Source: JBCCSZ01 sp039821145 (GTDB lineage: Bacteria; Bacteroidota; Bacteroidia; Chitinophagales; Saprospiraceae). From it: DNA of 64,000 nucleotides. A program made the position numbers and the translations under genes. Below, in pieces: positions 18,401 to 25,673 of this stretch (position 1 is the first letter of the stretch; every line of letters starts with the position of its first letter). The stretch spans positions 1 through 64,000 of the forward strand of contig JBCBOS010000031.1 of NCBI GenBank assembly GCA_039821145.1, given 5' to 3'. The notes beneath the pieces are model-generated. The model saw nothing but the letters and a program-made list of their open reading frames with translations, made no database searches and was not told the DNA's origin.

Positions 18401-19433
18401 CGGTCTTGACCAAGGCAAAGCCACTGTAGTAGTTGGGAATGTTGGGAGCCTTGAGAAAAGCCCCTGCCACGGTGACACTTCCTTTTTGAAAAGAAAGTCC
18501 GATGCCGTCCAACCCAAAGTTGGGCACAGGTGGGGGAAGCTGGGGAGGGAATCCAAGTCGAAATCCCTGCAAGGATAGATCGAAGCCACCCAATTTGAAA
18601 TCCAGGTTGATGAGGAACCAGATTTTGCCATCCTTGAATTGAAAGCCAATTTTGCGCAGGCTCAAAGGCCCGAGGGTCTTGTCTATGTTGATCCACTTGG
18701 TGGAGTCATTGGAGGCGGGTGGAAGGGTGGTTTTGGGGACCTGCCAGCCACTGTCGGAGCGATGGCCCGTTTCGTTGGATTGCGAATGGACCAAGCCCGT
18801 TTTGGGGTCTTTGGCAGGTTGAAAGAGGTAAAGATTGATGTCTTGTTCGAAACTAAAAAAGCGCACTTTCCCCAAAATCTGCATGCCCTTTCGGATGCTC
18901 TTGTCGGGCTCCGATTCGTTGGGAATGTCGGCCGTGGCAATCACAATGCGAGACAGTTGGATCATAAAGGTCTCCGGATCGCTGAGGCTGTCCTGAATGA
19001 CGGGGATGTTTTTGGGAAAGGTCAAAATCCCTTCTTCTCCAAAAGCGATGGAAAAGGCCAGCGGAGCGGAGGACTTGGGATCGTCTTTGTCCCGCGCCAG
19101 GGTATCGAAGAAGAGCCGCTTGTTGACCGAAAACGAAAAGTTTTTGTCGGTGGCTTTGGCCTCCAATTCTCTGATCGCCAACTGGTCGATGATCTTGATG
19201 GGGTTGGGGTTGTCCTGGTCAAAGCCAAATTGGTCCAAGACGAATTTGAGCGGATTCAGAGGATCTTCAAACGTTCCTGTGATGGTCAGGCTGCTTTGCG
19301 TTTGTTGCTCCTCTTCCTGTTTCGTCTTGGTCGCCTCCAGGTTGATCTGCTTGCCAAACAGAATGGCATCCAGGTCCAGCGTAAAACTACTGGATTCCGA
19401 TTTCTTGGAAGGCACTGGCTTTTTTGGAGACAT
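15480..19433 (-). CDS. Giant DUF6603-like protein (1,317 aa)
   Basis: The product has 1,317 residues. After a polar N-terminus, residues 250-720 are an unusually glycine- and aromatic-rich series of predicted beta-strands: LGPLSLRKIGFQFKDGKIWF, FDLSLQGFRLGFPP, LDGIGLSFQKGSVTVAGAFL, GPPVFFVTGLSLGFGYNTAF. This pattern matches my memory of the DUF6603 family, whose function is unknown. A Pro/Lys linker with RRSKRLLAASPPPQ separates a C-terminal half of about 560 residues that is ordinary alpha/beta. The beta region resembles a barrel or beta-solenoid and could insert in or wrap around a membrane or tube, but there is no signal peptide. It sits third in the operon between the 167- and 524-residue proteins. 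Confidence 0.75.
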   Translation of the reverse strand: MSPKKPVPSKKSESSSFTLDLDAILFGKQINLEATKTKQEEEQQTQSSLTITGTFEDPLNPLKFVLDQFGFDQDNPNPIKIIDQLAIRELEAKATDKNFSFSVNKRLFFDTLARDKDDPKSSAPLAFSIAFGEEGILTFPKNIPVIQDSLSDPETFMIQLSRIVIATADIPNESEPDKSIRKGMQILGKVRFFSFEQDINLYLFQPAKDPKTGLVHSQSNETGHRSDSGWQVPKTTLPPASNDSTKWINIDKTLGPLSLRKIGFQFKDGKIWFLINLDFKLGGFDLSLQGFRLGFPPQLPPPVPNFGLDGIGLSFQKGSVTVAGAFLKAPNIPNYYSGFALVKTAKLSINAFGGYGELPDGKGRSIFIFASLNMPLGGPPVFFVTGLSLGFGYNTAFRIPTVDEVSSLPLLNPALFEGKQSPTEALALLNQFIYPEPDNLWFAVGVSFTSFKLIDSRALLVIDIAKEQISILGLSALVLPKTGKAFIDVRLGLVVFYKIREGIFQARAKIQDGSYLLDPNCRVFGEFAFYSWFKGPYKGDFVLTVGGYHPRFKKPAHYPDIERVGFHWQVSKQVQIGGEVYFALTPSAVMAGFRMSATYQSGALKAWFIALANFLLQWKPFHYDIEVAIKLGASYKFFKLEIGAELFVYGPPVGGYVKIDWFVISFTIHFGEKGESKPAVLDWQNFNEGFLPQPEAPEKPKQSTRRSKRLLAASPPPQDEICRANIVNGLIRTIEVGEKKIWVVRADELGLSTETAIPTFDLSFNGEQAVPAEDLPPADPLGIRPMGLKHVIASQHLVTLTFNGTHDGADDPTSPKRWRRTVASNNVPAALWGNTPVNPSVPESKTLAARIGLETLAPRTFLPSDVPVTWISNFDYLNVVKKSPLRDQTNKIDYQITQRQNTIGAISKGLVAKKSKRLQLMDAVNELYGLSGDQKIVDDLKELPKSLDAYMQSEPMMGTFQYIEKGAKAEAFQPIIIPPTPPIDPSADAEFFLQSALRQYQPGLLSDFTAIQQLMMDAATGNDKNIRFNAYDGASYQFAIVEPQKYNITYGYQTEVSDPTLVFFLNAFYQPLDCHVLTETASAVSVPDNVHQLVFLGLPPIDTQLNVCGWTADFNLPILDGVNLLGKQFLLRPLAPMRVPKTNRQLDIRQMLQRNQYLGSGGNNYSGSVDMLCYADDMKELVILCKKIDKGLSLKNAVDVSIPYFTKNDFSAEQIYPDQPIELQAIGDSKKVGNFDRLHFALPKSGLPAGWKGMCLRMEVRAAAQQKWELYGAFVLCSNTSLDDKSWLRTDLEQLSGTFNDMSGAVPNVTLDITLKN

Positions 19434-19452
19434 GATGCGAATGTGCTACTTT

Positions 19453-19956
19453 CTAGGATGCAGGAGGAACGTCGTATTTTTTCTCTTTGGTCATCGCCAG
19501 AGAGGCTCGCTTGAGTTCCAACAGTTTTGGATACTTGTTGAGGATGAAGGTCTGGCTTGGTGTAAAGCTCAATTCGAAATCCAATTTGGAATCTACCTCA
19601 GTTCCCGTCTTGGTTTTGTGGGCCTCGAACTTCTCCAGGGTCAATGTCCCATCAACGGCCTCTTTGAGTTCTTCGCTTTCCACCTCGAAGGCATCCATGA
19701 CTCTTTTGAGATTGAATTTGGGAGGAACACCTTCTACTGTAAAGTCAATGGTCTCCTTTTGCGTCTCTGAATTTTTGGTGATGACACCAACGATGTCGGT
19801 TGTATCTGTTTGGCCCTCCTCGGGAAAGATGAGTGCATTGATGACAAATTTGATTGTCGATTTTTCAGTGGCCTCCGCAACCGCTGCGGTTCGGAGTACT
19901 GGCTTGGTGGACTTTTTGCGAGTCGACCGGGTTGTGGTTCTTCTTGCTTTTGCCAT
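19453..19956 (-). CDS. Small beta-rich protein with basic N-terminal tail
   Basis: The product has 167 residues from ATG 19956. The first 18 residues (MAKARRTTTRSTRKKSTK) are a Lys/Arg/Thr tail; the rest alternates hydrophobic and charged residues in a beta-like manner (STIKFVINALIFPEEGQTD, KLDFELSFTPSQTFILNKYPK). There is no signal peptide. It lies 48 bases downstream of the first operon gene and 19 bases before the giant DUF6603-like gene. The tail resembles the histone-like tail of the GAPDH gene at the other end of this window, although the two proteins are otherwise unrelated. The function is unknown. Confidence 0.72.
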   Translation of the reverse strand: MAKARRTTTRSTRKKSTKPVLRTAAVAEATEKSTIKFVINALIFPEEGQTDTTDIVGVITKNSETQKETIDFTVEGVPPKFNLKRVMDAFEVESEELKEAVDGTLTLEKFEAHKTKTGTEVDSKLDFELSFTPSQTFILNKYPKLLELKRASLAMTKEKKYDVPPAS

Positions 19957-20004
19957 GTGTTGTGTATTTTACAATCAATGAATGAAAATCCTATCAATAA
20001 CCAG

Positions 20005-20364
20005 CTAGGGACTTTCCACTGGCTGGACAATGTCTGCATTGGTCAGTACGTCCAATGCAGAAGTTTTGGTCTGCAACAATTGGGAAAAGGGTTGGAACAA
20101 GGGTGCCATTTCGATGCTCAAGCGCAGGGCCACTTCTGCTGGTTGCACAGTGGGATTGTAGCGCAGGCTTTCGAGCGTCACCAATGGTGGGAGGTAGCTC
20201 AGCGCGACGGCAGAGACACCAGCTTGGTCTTCCAGTCCTGTGTAAATGGGTTGCCGGGCCAGGTCAGAAGTGGGGCCCGTCAGTTGGTATTGGCCTTCCT
20301 CATCGGGAACAGGCTCTAAGGTCAGGTCAAAGGTATTGAATAGCTTGACTTGTAGTTTTTTCAT
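20005..20364 (-). CDS. First gene of the collar operon, 119-aa protein
   Basis: The product has 119 residues; ATG at 20364 (MKKLQVKLFNTFDL) is preferred over a frame extension to 20412. The sequence is acidic, with RQPIYTGLEDQAGVSAVALS and several predicted beta-strands and a C-terminal helix (FQPFSQLLQTKTSALDVLT). There is no signal peptide or recognised family. It heads a run of nine minus-strand genes with short gaps. The 263-base gap upstream separates it from a divergent hydrolase gene and should contain the operon promoter, but I find no clean TAnnTTTG box for it there. Confidence 0.65.
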   Translation of the reverse strand: MKKLQVKLFNTFDLTLEPVPDEEGQYQLTGPTSDLARQPIYTGLEDQAGVSAVALSYLPPLVTLESLRYNPTVQPAEVALRLSIEMAPLFQPFSQLLQTKTSALDVLTNADIVQPVESP

Positions 20365-20627
20365 TTTGGGGTTACAGACATTTGTGCGAGTAATATAGGA
20401 AGTTAAAAACAAAATCAGGCAATTGTATATGAAAAAAAATTAACATCCGTTTTGTCCTGCGCCTTCAACTTTTTTGTTCTGCCCATTAAACCTTCCATTC
20501 TCTGCCCGGTCTAAGGGAGCAGCTACCACTTTCTAAAGCACATTCTCCATCCAACAGGACTGTATCCACCTTGTTGTATACATGCACAAAAGACAATATT
20601 GTTTCACCACTCTAACTCCCATTTGCT

Positions 20628-21872
20628 ATGACAAAATGTAAACGTAGTGTACTCTTTTTTCTGGCTTGCCTGGTCTTTCCGGGACTGGCCATTTGCTTGT
20701 CTCCTTCCCATTTGACTGCCTCTGTTGCAACTGCCAGCGAGGAGACAAGCCCACCGCCTTCCATTGTAAAAGTCACCATCCCCTACGACAACATCCCCTT
20801 TGTCAATCCCAATTTGCTGAGTCTCGACATCTACTACAACCAAAACGCCACCAACCGCAGGCGACCCGTCGTCGTCTATGTCCACGGCGGCGCTTGGCAT
20901 GCTGGCGACAAGAGCAACACCCAATTCAAAGACGAGCTGTTCACCGACAACGGATATGTCTTTGTCAGTGTCAATTACCGCCTCTCTCCCACCTGCCCGC
21001 CTTGCGATCTGACCAGCAGCACCGCCGTGCGTTTTCCCACCCACCAAGAAGATGTGGCCAAGGCCATCCGATGGGTATATGACAACATTCGGCCCTACGG
21101 TGGAGATTCGCGACGCATCTTCCTTCTGGGACATTCCGCTGGCGCGCAAATCGTCAACATCATTTCGACCAATGAAAAATTTCTCAACGGCGTAGGACTC
21201 GATTTGGGAGACATTGGATGTACTTGCTCACTGGATGCAGGGGTATTTGATGTGGCAGAAGAAATTCGCACAGCTGCGACAACCAATAGGAGACAAATGC
21301 TGCTCAACGCCTTCGGTCTCAACCCTGCCAACTGGCCCGCAGCCTCTCCCCTGCTCAACATTTCCAGAGGAGAGGACATCCCCAATTTCTTGCTCGTCCA
21401 CCAAAACAGCCGACGCTTCAAACACAATCAATTCGTCAACGAGCTGCAAAGCAAAGGACACAGCGGCGACCTGTTCAATGCCTTTCCCTTCAACCACAGC
21501 CAAATCAATCAACTGCTGGGCGACTACAGCACAGCCGCCACCATGACCACCGAGGTATTGGACTTCTTTCAAGACTGTCGCTTCAATTGGCGGACCAGCA
21601 GCGGAGAAGAACAGACAGAAGAAGCCCTCGACATCTCCCCCATCCCCACCAAGGACTGGCTCAACATTCGCAGCCGAGATTTGGACAACCAGCAGCTCTC
21701 ACTTTTTGATCTGCAAGGCCGATTGTTGACAACGCAAACATTCAGTGGGAGTAACACGCGCATTGACCTGAGCAACTTACCAGAAGGGGTCTACCTATTG
21801 ACCATCCAAGAGGCCAATGGCAAGCAAGTGATGCAGCGAAAAGTTCTCAAAGGAAGTGTGGGCTATAGGTAA
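20628..21872 (+). CDS. Secreted alpha/beta-hydrolase with Type IX sorting domain
   Basis: The product has 414 residues. A signal peptide spans residues 1-25. The hydrolase core (about 45-330) has the esterase/carboxylesterase signatures HGGAW at 86-90 (oxyanion hole) and GHSAG with nucleophile Ser170; FPFNHSQI near 290 supplies a likely catalytic His. This is the BD-FAE/kynurenine formamidase-like branch, so an ester substrate is likely but not identified. The last 75 residues (DISPIPTKDWLNIRS, LPEGVYLLTIQEANGK, MQRKVLKG) form a Type IX C-terminal sorting domain, so the enzyme is exported across the outer membrane. The stop overlaps the convergent YfcC stop by about 10 bases. Confidence 0.85.
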   Translation: MTKCKRSVLFFLACLVFPGLAICLSPSHLTASVATASEETSPPPSIVKVTIPYDNIPFVNPNLLSLDIYYNQNATNRRRPVVVYVHGGAWHAGDKSNTQFKDELFTDNGYVFVSVNYRLSPTCPPCDLTSSTAVRFPTHQEDVAKAIRWVYDNIRPYGGDSRRIFLLGHSAGAQIVNIISTNEKFLNGVGLDLGDIGCTCSLDAGVFDVAEEIRTAATTNRRQMLLNAFGLNPANWPAASPLLNISRGEDIPNFLLVHQNSRRFKHNQFVNELQSKGHSGDLFNAFPFNHSQINQLLGDYSTAATMTTEVLDFFQDCRFNWRTSSGEEQTEEALDISPIPTKDWLNIRSRDLDNQQLSLFDLQGRLLTTQTFSGSNTRIDLSNLPEGVYLLTIQEANGKQVMQRKVLKGSVGYR

Positions 21873-23350
21873 ACAGAAACCGTCAGCACCAACATGGTAA
21901 ACAAGGTCAGGATCAACAACAGAGGCATGACGAAGCGAAGCCATTTGTCATAGGTCACATTGACCATCGCCAGCGAGGCCAGGATCAGGCCCGTCGGTGT
22001 AATGAAGGCCATCAATCCCATCCCGTATTGGTAGGCATGAACGATGAACTCTCGATTGACACTGACCACATCTCCCAAGGGCGCCATCACAGGCATGGAC
22101 AAAACTGCCAGACCAGATGAGGATGGAATGAAGAAGGACAAGCCTGCGTAGAGGAACAACATCAGATTGATGAATACGCCCTTGGGAGTTCCTTCTACTA
22201 CATTGGACGAGTACTGCAAAAGGGTATCGCTGATCAAGCCGTCTTCCATCAGCACCGTCACACCCCTGGCCAGCCCAATGATCAAGGCCACACTCAAGAG
22301 GTCATTGGCCCCCTTGACAAATTCGGCCACAAAAACTTTCTCCTTGATCTGCGCAATGACACCCACCACAATGGCGCCCACAAAAAAGATGGTCGTCATC
22401 TCCATGAACCACCACTCCAGTTGGGACACCCCATAAATCATCAAGACAAAACAAGCCAGAAAGAGCGTCAGGATCAATCGAATCCGAGTGGTAAAGGAAG
22501 CAGCATCTGCCTTGTTCTTGGTCCCAAACTGTTTTTCAATCTCTTCCTTTTGGCTGAAGATGATGGACCAGGAAGGGTCCTTTTTCACCCGCTCGGCATA
22601 GCGAATGATGTACCACAAACAAATGCCTGTCCCTACCACCAACATGAACAGGCGACCGTAAATGCCCGTCGTCCAATTGATCCCTGCCGCATCCGAGGCA
22701 ATGATGGCACTGAAGGGATTGACCGTAGAGCACATCGTCCCAATGGCAGAGCCAATGTAAATCGCCGCCAAGGCCACCATGGCATCGTAACCAGCCGCCA
22801 AAAAGACGGGCACCAGAATGGGATAAAACGCAATGGTCTCCTCCGCCAATCCGAAGGTCGTACCACCAATGGCAATCAAACTGGTGATGAGAACGATCAA
22901 CAAAGATTCTCGCCCCTTCATCGCCTCGGCCAGCCAGGCCACACCCGCATCGAAGGCCCCACTGTAGTTGACCACCCCAATGAAGCCCCCAATGATGAGG
23001 ACAAATAAAATCACACCAATGGCTTTGGTAACACCCTGCAGCGGCGATTGAATAAAGGCTGCCAGCCCTTGTGGCCGGGCCTCCATCTCGTAATAGGTAC
23101 CGGGAATGCCGACGGGTTTCCAAATGTCCCCACTGGTAAATTTTTCCAGCGGAATCGTCATCCCCAATTGATCGAGGGTTTGCTGGGTGGCGGGATAAGT
23201 CTTGTTGCCATCCTTGGCTTGGTGGGTGAATTCGTTGTTGTCCTTGTCGTAGGCCAGGCGTTCGAAAGAGCCAGCCGGGACCAGCCAAGTGAGCAGTGCC
23301 ACCAGGGCAGCGATGAGGAGGAGGACGGTGTGGGCCGTGGGAAATTTCAT
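21863..23350 (-). CDS. YfcC-family transporter
   Basis: The integral membrane protein has 495 residues with about 12 hydrophobic segments. It matches the YfcC/ArcD-like (C4-dicarboxylate or basic amino-acid antiporter) family: an N-terminal HTVLLLIAALVALLTWLVPAG, a long periplasmic loop with GTYYEMEARPQGLAAFI, and the conserved GLAEETIAFYPILVPVF and GSAIGTMCSTVNPFS segments. The substrate cannot be read from the sequence; family members are proposed to move amino acids or dicarboxylates. It begins 37 bases after the acyl-CoA dehydrogenase gene and is probably in the same transcript. Confidence 0.85.
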   Translation of the reverse strand: MKFPTAHTVLLLIAALVALLTWLVPAGSFERLAYDKDNNEFTHQAKDGNKTYPATQQTLDQLGMTIPLEKFTSGDIWKPVGIPGTYYEMEARPQGLAAFIQSPLQGVTKAIGVILFVLIIGGFIGVVNYSGAFDAGVAWLAEAMKGRESLLIVLITSLIAIGGTTFGLAEETIAFYPILVPVFLAAGYDAMVALAAIYIGSAIGTMCSTVNPFSAIIASDAAGINWTTGIYGRLFMLVVGTGICLWYIIRYAERVKKDPSWSIIFSQKEEIEKQFGTKNKADAASFTTRIRLILTLFLACFVLMIYGVSQLEWWFMEMTTIFFVGAIVVGVIAQIKEKVFVAEFVKGANDLLSVALIIGLARGVTVLMEDGLISDTLLQYSSNVVEGTPKGVFINLMLFLYAGLSFFIPSSSGLAVLSMPVMAPLGDVVSVNREFIVHAYQYGMGLMAFITPTGLILASLAMVNVTYDKWLRFVMPLLLILTLFTMLVLTVSVYL

Positions 23351-23387
23351 AGGTATTGACTAGCTGGTTTCAGATTCCGACAAAAGA

Positions 23388-24602
23388 CTATACATGATAT
23401 TTCTTAACCGTATTGCGCCCCAACTGATACATGTGAACCTCGTCGGGTCCATCCGCCAGGCGAATGACGCGGGCAGCGGCAAAGAAGCCAGCCAGTGGCG
23501 TATCACCACTCAGCCCCATGCCACCAAAGGCTTGCATGGCCCGGTCCACCACCTGCTGTGTCATGGCAGGGGCGACGATTTTGATCATGGCGATGAGGTC
23601 GCGGGCGCCTTTGATGCCGTGTCGGTCAATGGTGTCGGCAGCGGAGAGGGTCAGCAGGCGGGCCTGTTCGATTTCGCAGCGGGAGCGGGCAATGTCTTGG
23701 CGGATGCTGCTGAAGTCTTTGAGGTGGCGGCCAAAGGCTTGGCGCTCGGCCACGCGCTGGCACATGAGTTCGAGGGCGCGCTGGGCCATGCCCACCAGTC
23801 GCATGCAGTGGTGAATGCGGCCAGGTCCCAATCGGCCTTGGGCAATTTCGAAGCCGCGGCCTTCTCCAAGCAGCAGATTGTCGGCGGGTACGCGTACATT
23901 GGTCAGTTGGATTTCGGCATGGCCGAAGGGAGAGTCGTAGGCGCCAAAGACGGCCAAGGGGCGGACCACTTCCAGACCTGGGGTGTCCATGGGGACGATG
24001 ATCATGCTTTGCTGGACGTGGCGGGCGGCGGAGGGGTCGGTTTTACCCATGACGATGCACAGCTTGCAGTGGGGATGCATGGCGCCGGAGGACCACCACT
24101 TGCGTCCGTTGATGACATACTCATCTCCTTCCTTGACAATGGCTGTTTCGATGTTGGTGGCATCGGAGGAAGCGACCCGGGGTTCAGTCATCAAAAAAGC
24201 AGAGCGAATTTGTCCGTCCATCAGGGGCATCAGCCAATCGGACTGTTGCTGGGGCGTGCCATATTTGGCCAGCACTTCCATGTTGCCCGTATCGGGTGCG
24301 TTGCAGTTGAAGACCTCGGAAGACCAAGGCACTCGTCCCATGAGTTCTGCCAAGGGAGCATATTCCAAATTGGTCAGACCGGGACTCAGCGAGCCATATT
24401 CTTCTGGCAAAAACAAATTCCAAAGTCCCTCTGCCCGGGCCAACTCCTTGAGTCGTTCCATGTCGGGATGTACTTTCCAGGCATTGACTGGGTCGTGTAC
24501 CCAAGCCTCGTAGGCGGCTTCCAGGGGATAGATGTGGGCATCCATGAAGGCCTGGAGCTTTTGTCGGAGCTGCTTGACCTTGTCGCTGTATTCAAAATTC
24601 AT
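23388..24602 (-). CDS. Acyl-CoA dehydrogenase (ACAD10/11-like)
   Basis: The product has 404 residues. ATG at 24602 (MNFEYSDKVKQL) was chosen; the frame extends to 24671 but overlaps the preceding cydB. It shows the three-domain acyl-CoA dehydrogenase layout: N-terminal helical domain, the middle beta domain with FLMTEPRVASSDATNI, and the C-terminal four-helix bundle with MQAFGGMGLSGDTPLAGFFAAARVIRLADGPDEVH. The Glu of GPDEVH lies where many ACADs carry the catalytic base. It needs FAD and passes electrons to ETF. The chain-length preference cannot be decided. It follows cydB by 32 bases. Confidence 0.9.
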   Translation of the reverse strand: MNFEYSDKVKQLRQKLQAFMDAHIYPLEAAYEAWVHDPVNAWKVHPDMERLKELARAEGLWNLFLPEEYGSLSPGLTNLEYAPLAELMGRVPWSSEVFNCNAPDTGNMEVLAKYGTPQQQSDWLMPLMDGQIRSAFLMTEPRVASSDATNIETAIVKEGDEYVINGRKWWSSGAMHPHCKLCIVMGKTDPSAARHVQQSMIIVPMDTPGLEVVRPLAVFGAYDSPFGHAEIQLTNVRVPADNLLLGEGRGFEIAQGRLGPGRIHHCMRLVGMAQRALELMCQRVAERQAFGRHLKDFSSIRQDIARSRCEIEQARLLTLSAADTIDRHGIKGARDLIAMIKIVAPAMTQQVVDRAMQAFGGMGLSGDTPLAGFFAAARVIRLADGPDEVHMYQLGRNTVKKYHV

Positions 24603-24634
24603 AGGTCGGGTGGTATTCGGTTTGTTGTACCGAC

Positions 24635-25669
24635 CTAGTAACTCGTCTCGTCCATTTTCACTTTGCCCCAAAAAGTACGGTACACAATAAAGGTATACAA
24701 TAATACCAAAGGTACCCCTATCACCACAAAAATCAGCATGATGCCCAGGGATTTTTCGGAGGCCGCTGCATTGTAAACCGTGATGCTGTTGGCCAGGTCT
24801 TCGGTGGAAATGAGCAAGGTGGGATACAGCTCGATGGCCACCAAAATCAGGAGCAGGCTGATGGTGAGGGAGGAAAAGAAAAAGGCGATGAGGAAGCGTC
24901 GGCGACTGACCAAACGAGGGATGTTGGCAATGCTCAACAAGGCCAAGACGGGTATGACAAATAAGACGGGTTGCTCGCGGAAGTCATCCGATAGATGGGG
25001 AATGTACAACAAGGTATACAAGCTCACCAAAGCAAACAAGACCACAAAGGCCGCAATGGCCACTTTCAAGAGTCGTTCTACTTTTTCGAAAAGGCGCCCC
25101 TGGGTTTTCAGACAGAGGTAAATGCCTCCGTGCATGCTCATCAAGGCCAGAGTCGTTCCTCCCAAAAGCAAGGCATACGGATTGATGAATTGCCAGCCAC
25201 TGCCGGAAAACTCGTGGGTTTCATCCAGCGGAATGCCCTGCAGCACATTTCCCAACACCACTCCCAACAAAACGGCCAGCAGAATGCTCGAAAAGCTGTA
25301 AACCACATCCCAGCCTCTTCGCCACCATCTCATGGGCTCTTTGCTGCGAAACTCAATGGAAATGGCTCGCAAAATGATCCCCAACAAAAATACCATAAAG
25401 GGAACGTACAAAGCAGAAAACAAGGTGGCATACAAGACCGGAAATCCTGCAAAGAGCGTCCCGCCCCCGATGACCAGCCACACCTCATTGCCATCCCAGA
25501 CCGGCCCCACTGCATTGAGGGCAATCCGTCGGCTTTTGTCTTTTTTGAAAAACAGATGCAAGGCACCTGCGCCCAAATCAAATCCATCCAAGATGGCGTA
25601 GCCGGAAAAAACGGCTCCCACGACCAAAAACCACCAGGTTGGATAATCGATGCCTAAAAAGCTGGCCAT
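24635..25669 (-). CDS. cydB: Cytochrome bd ubiquinol oxidase subunit II
   Basis: The product has 344 residues. ATG at 25669 (MASFLGIDYPTWWF) fits the family start and comes 5 bases after cydA. The signature ILDGFDLGAGALHLF and VWDGNEVWLVIGGGTLFAGFP are diagnostic for CydB, with about eight transmembrane helices. Together with CydA it forms the inner-membrane bd oxidase that oxidises quinol and reduces oxygen to water without pumping protons, often used at low oxygen. A small CydX-like gene is not visible next to it. Confidence 0.95.
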   Translation of the reverse strand: MASFLGIDYPTWWFLVVGAVFSGYAILDGFDLGAGALHLFFKKDKSRRIALNAVGPVWDGNEVWLVIGGGTLFAGFPVLYATLFSALYVPFMVFLLGIILRAISIEFRSKEPMRWWRRGWDVVYSFSSILLAVLLGVVLGNVLQGIPLDETHEFSGSGWQFINPYALLLGGTTLALMSMHGGIYLCLKTQGRLFEKVERLLKVAIAAFVVLFALVSLYTLLYIPHLSDDFREQPVLFVIPVLALLSIANIPRLVSRRRFLIAFFFSSLTISLLLILVAIELYPTLLISTEDLANSITVYNAAASEKSLGIMLIFVVIGVPLVLLYTFIVYRTFWGKVKMDETSY

Positions 25670-25673
25670 ATGA

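Noticed and set aside
4765..20364. Prophage or contractile injection system (eCIS) reading of the collar operon
   Set aside because: Tail-collar domains are present, but no sheath, tube, baseplate, AAA ATPase, portal, capsid or integrase was found in the block.
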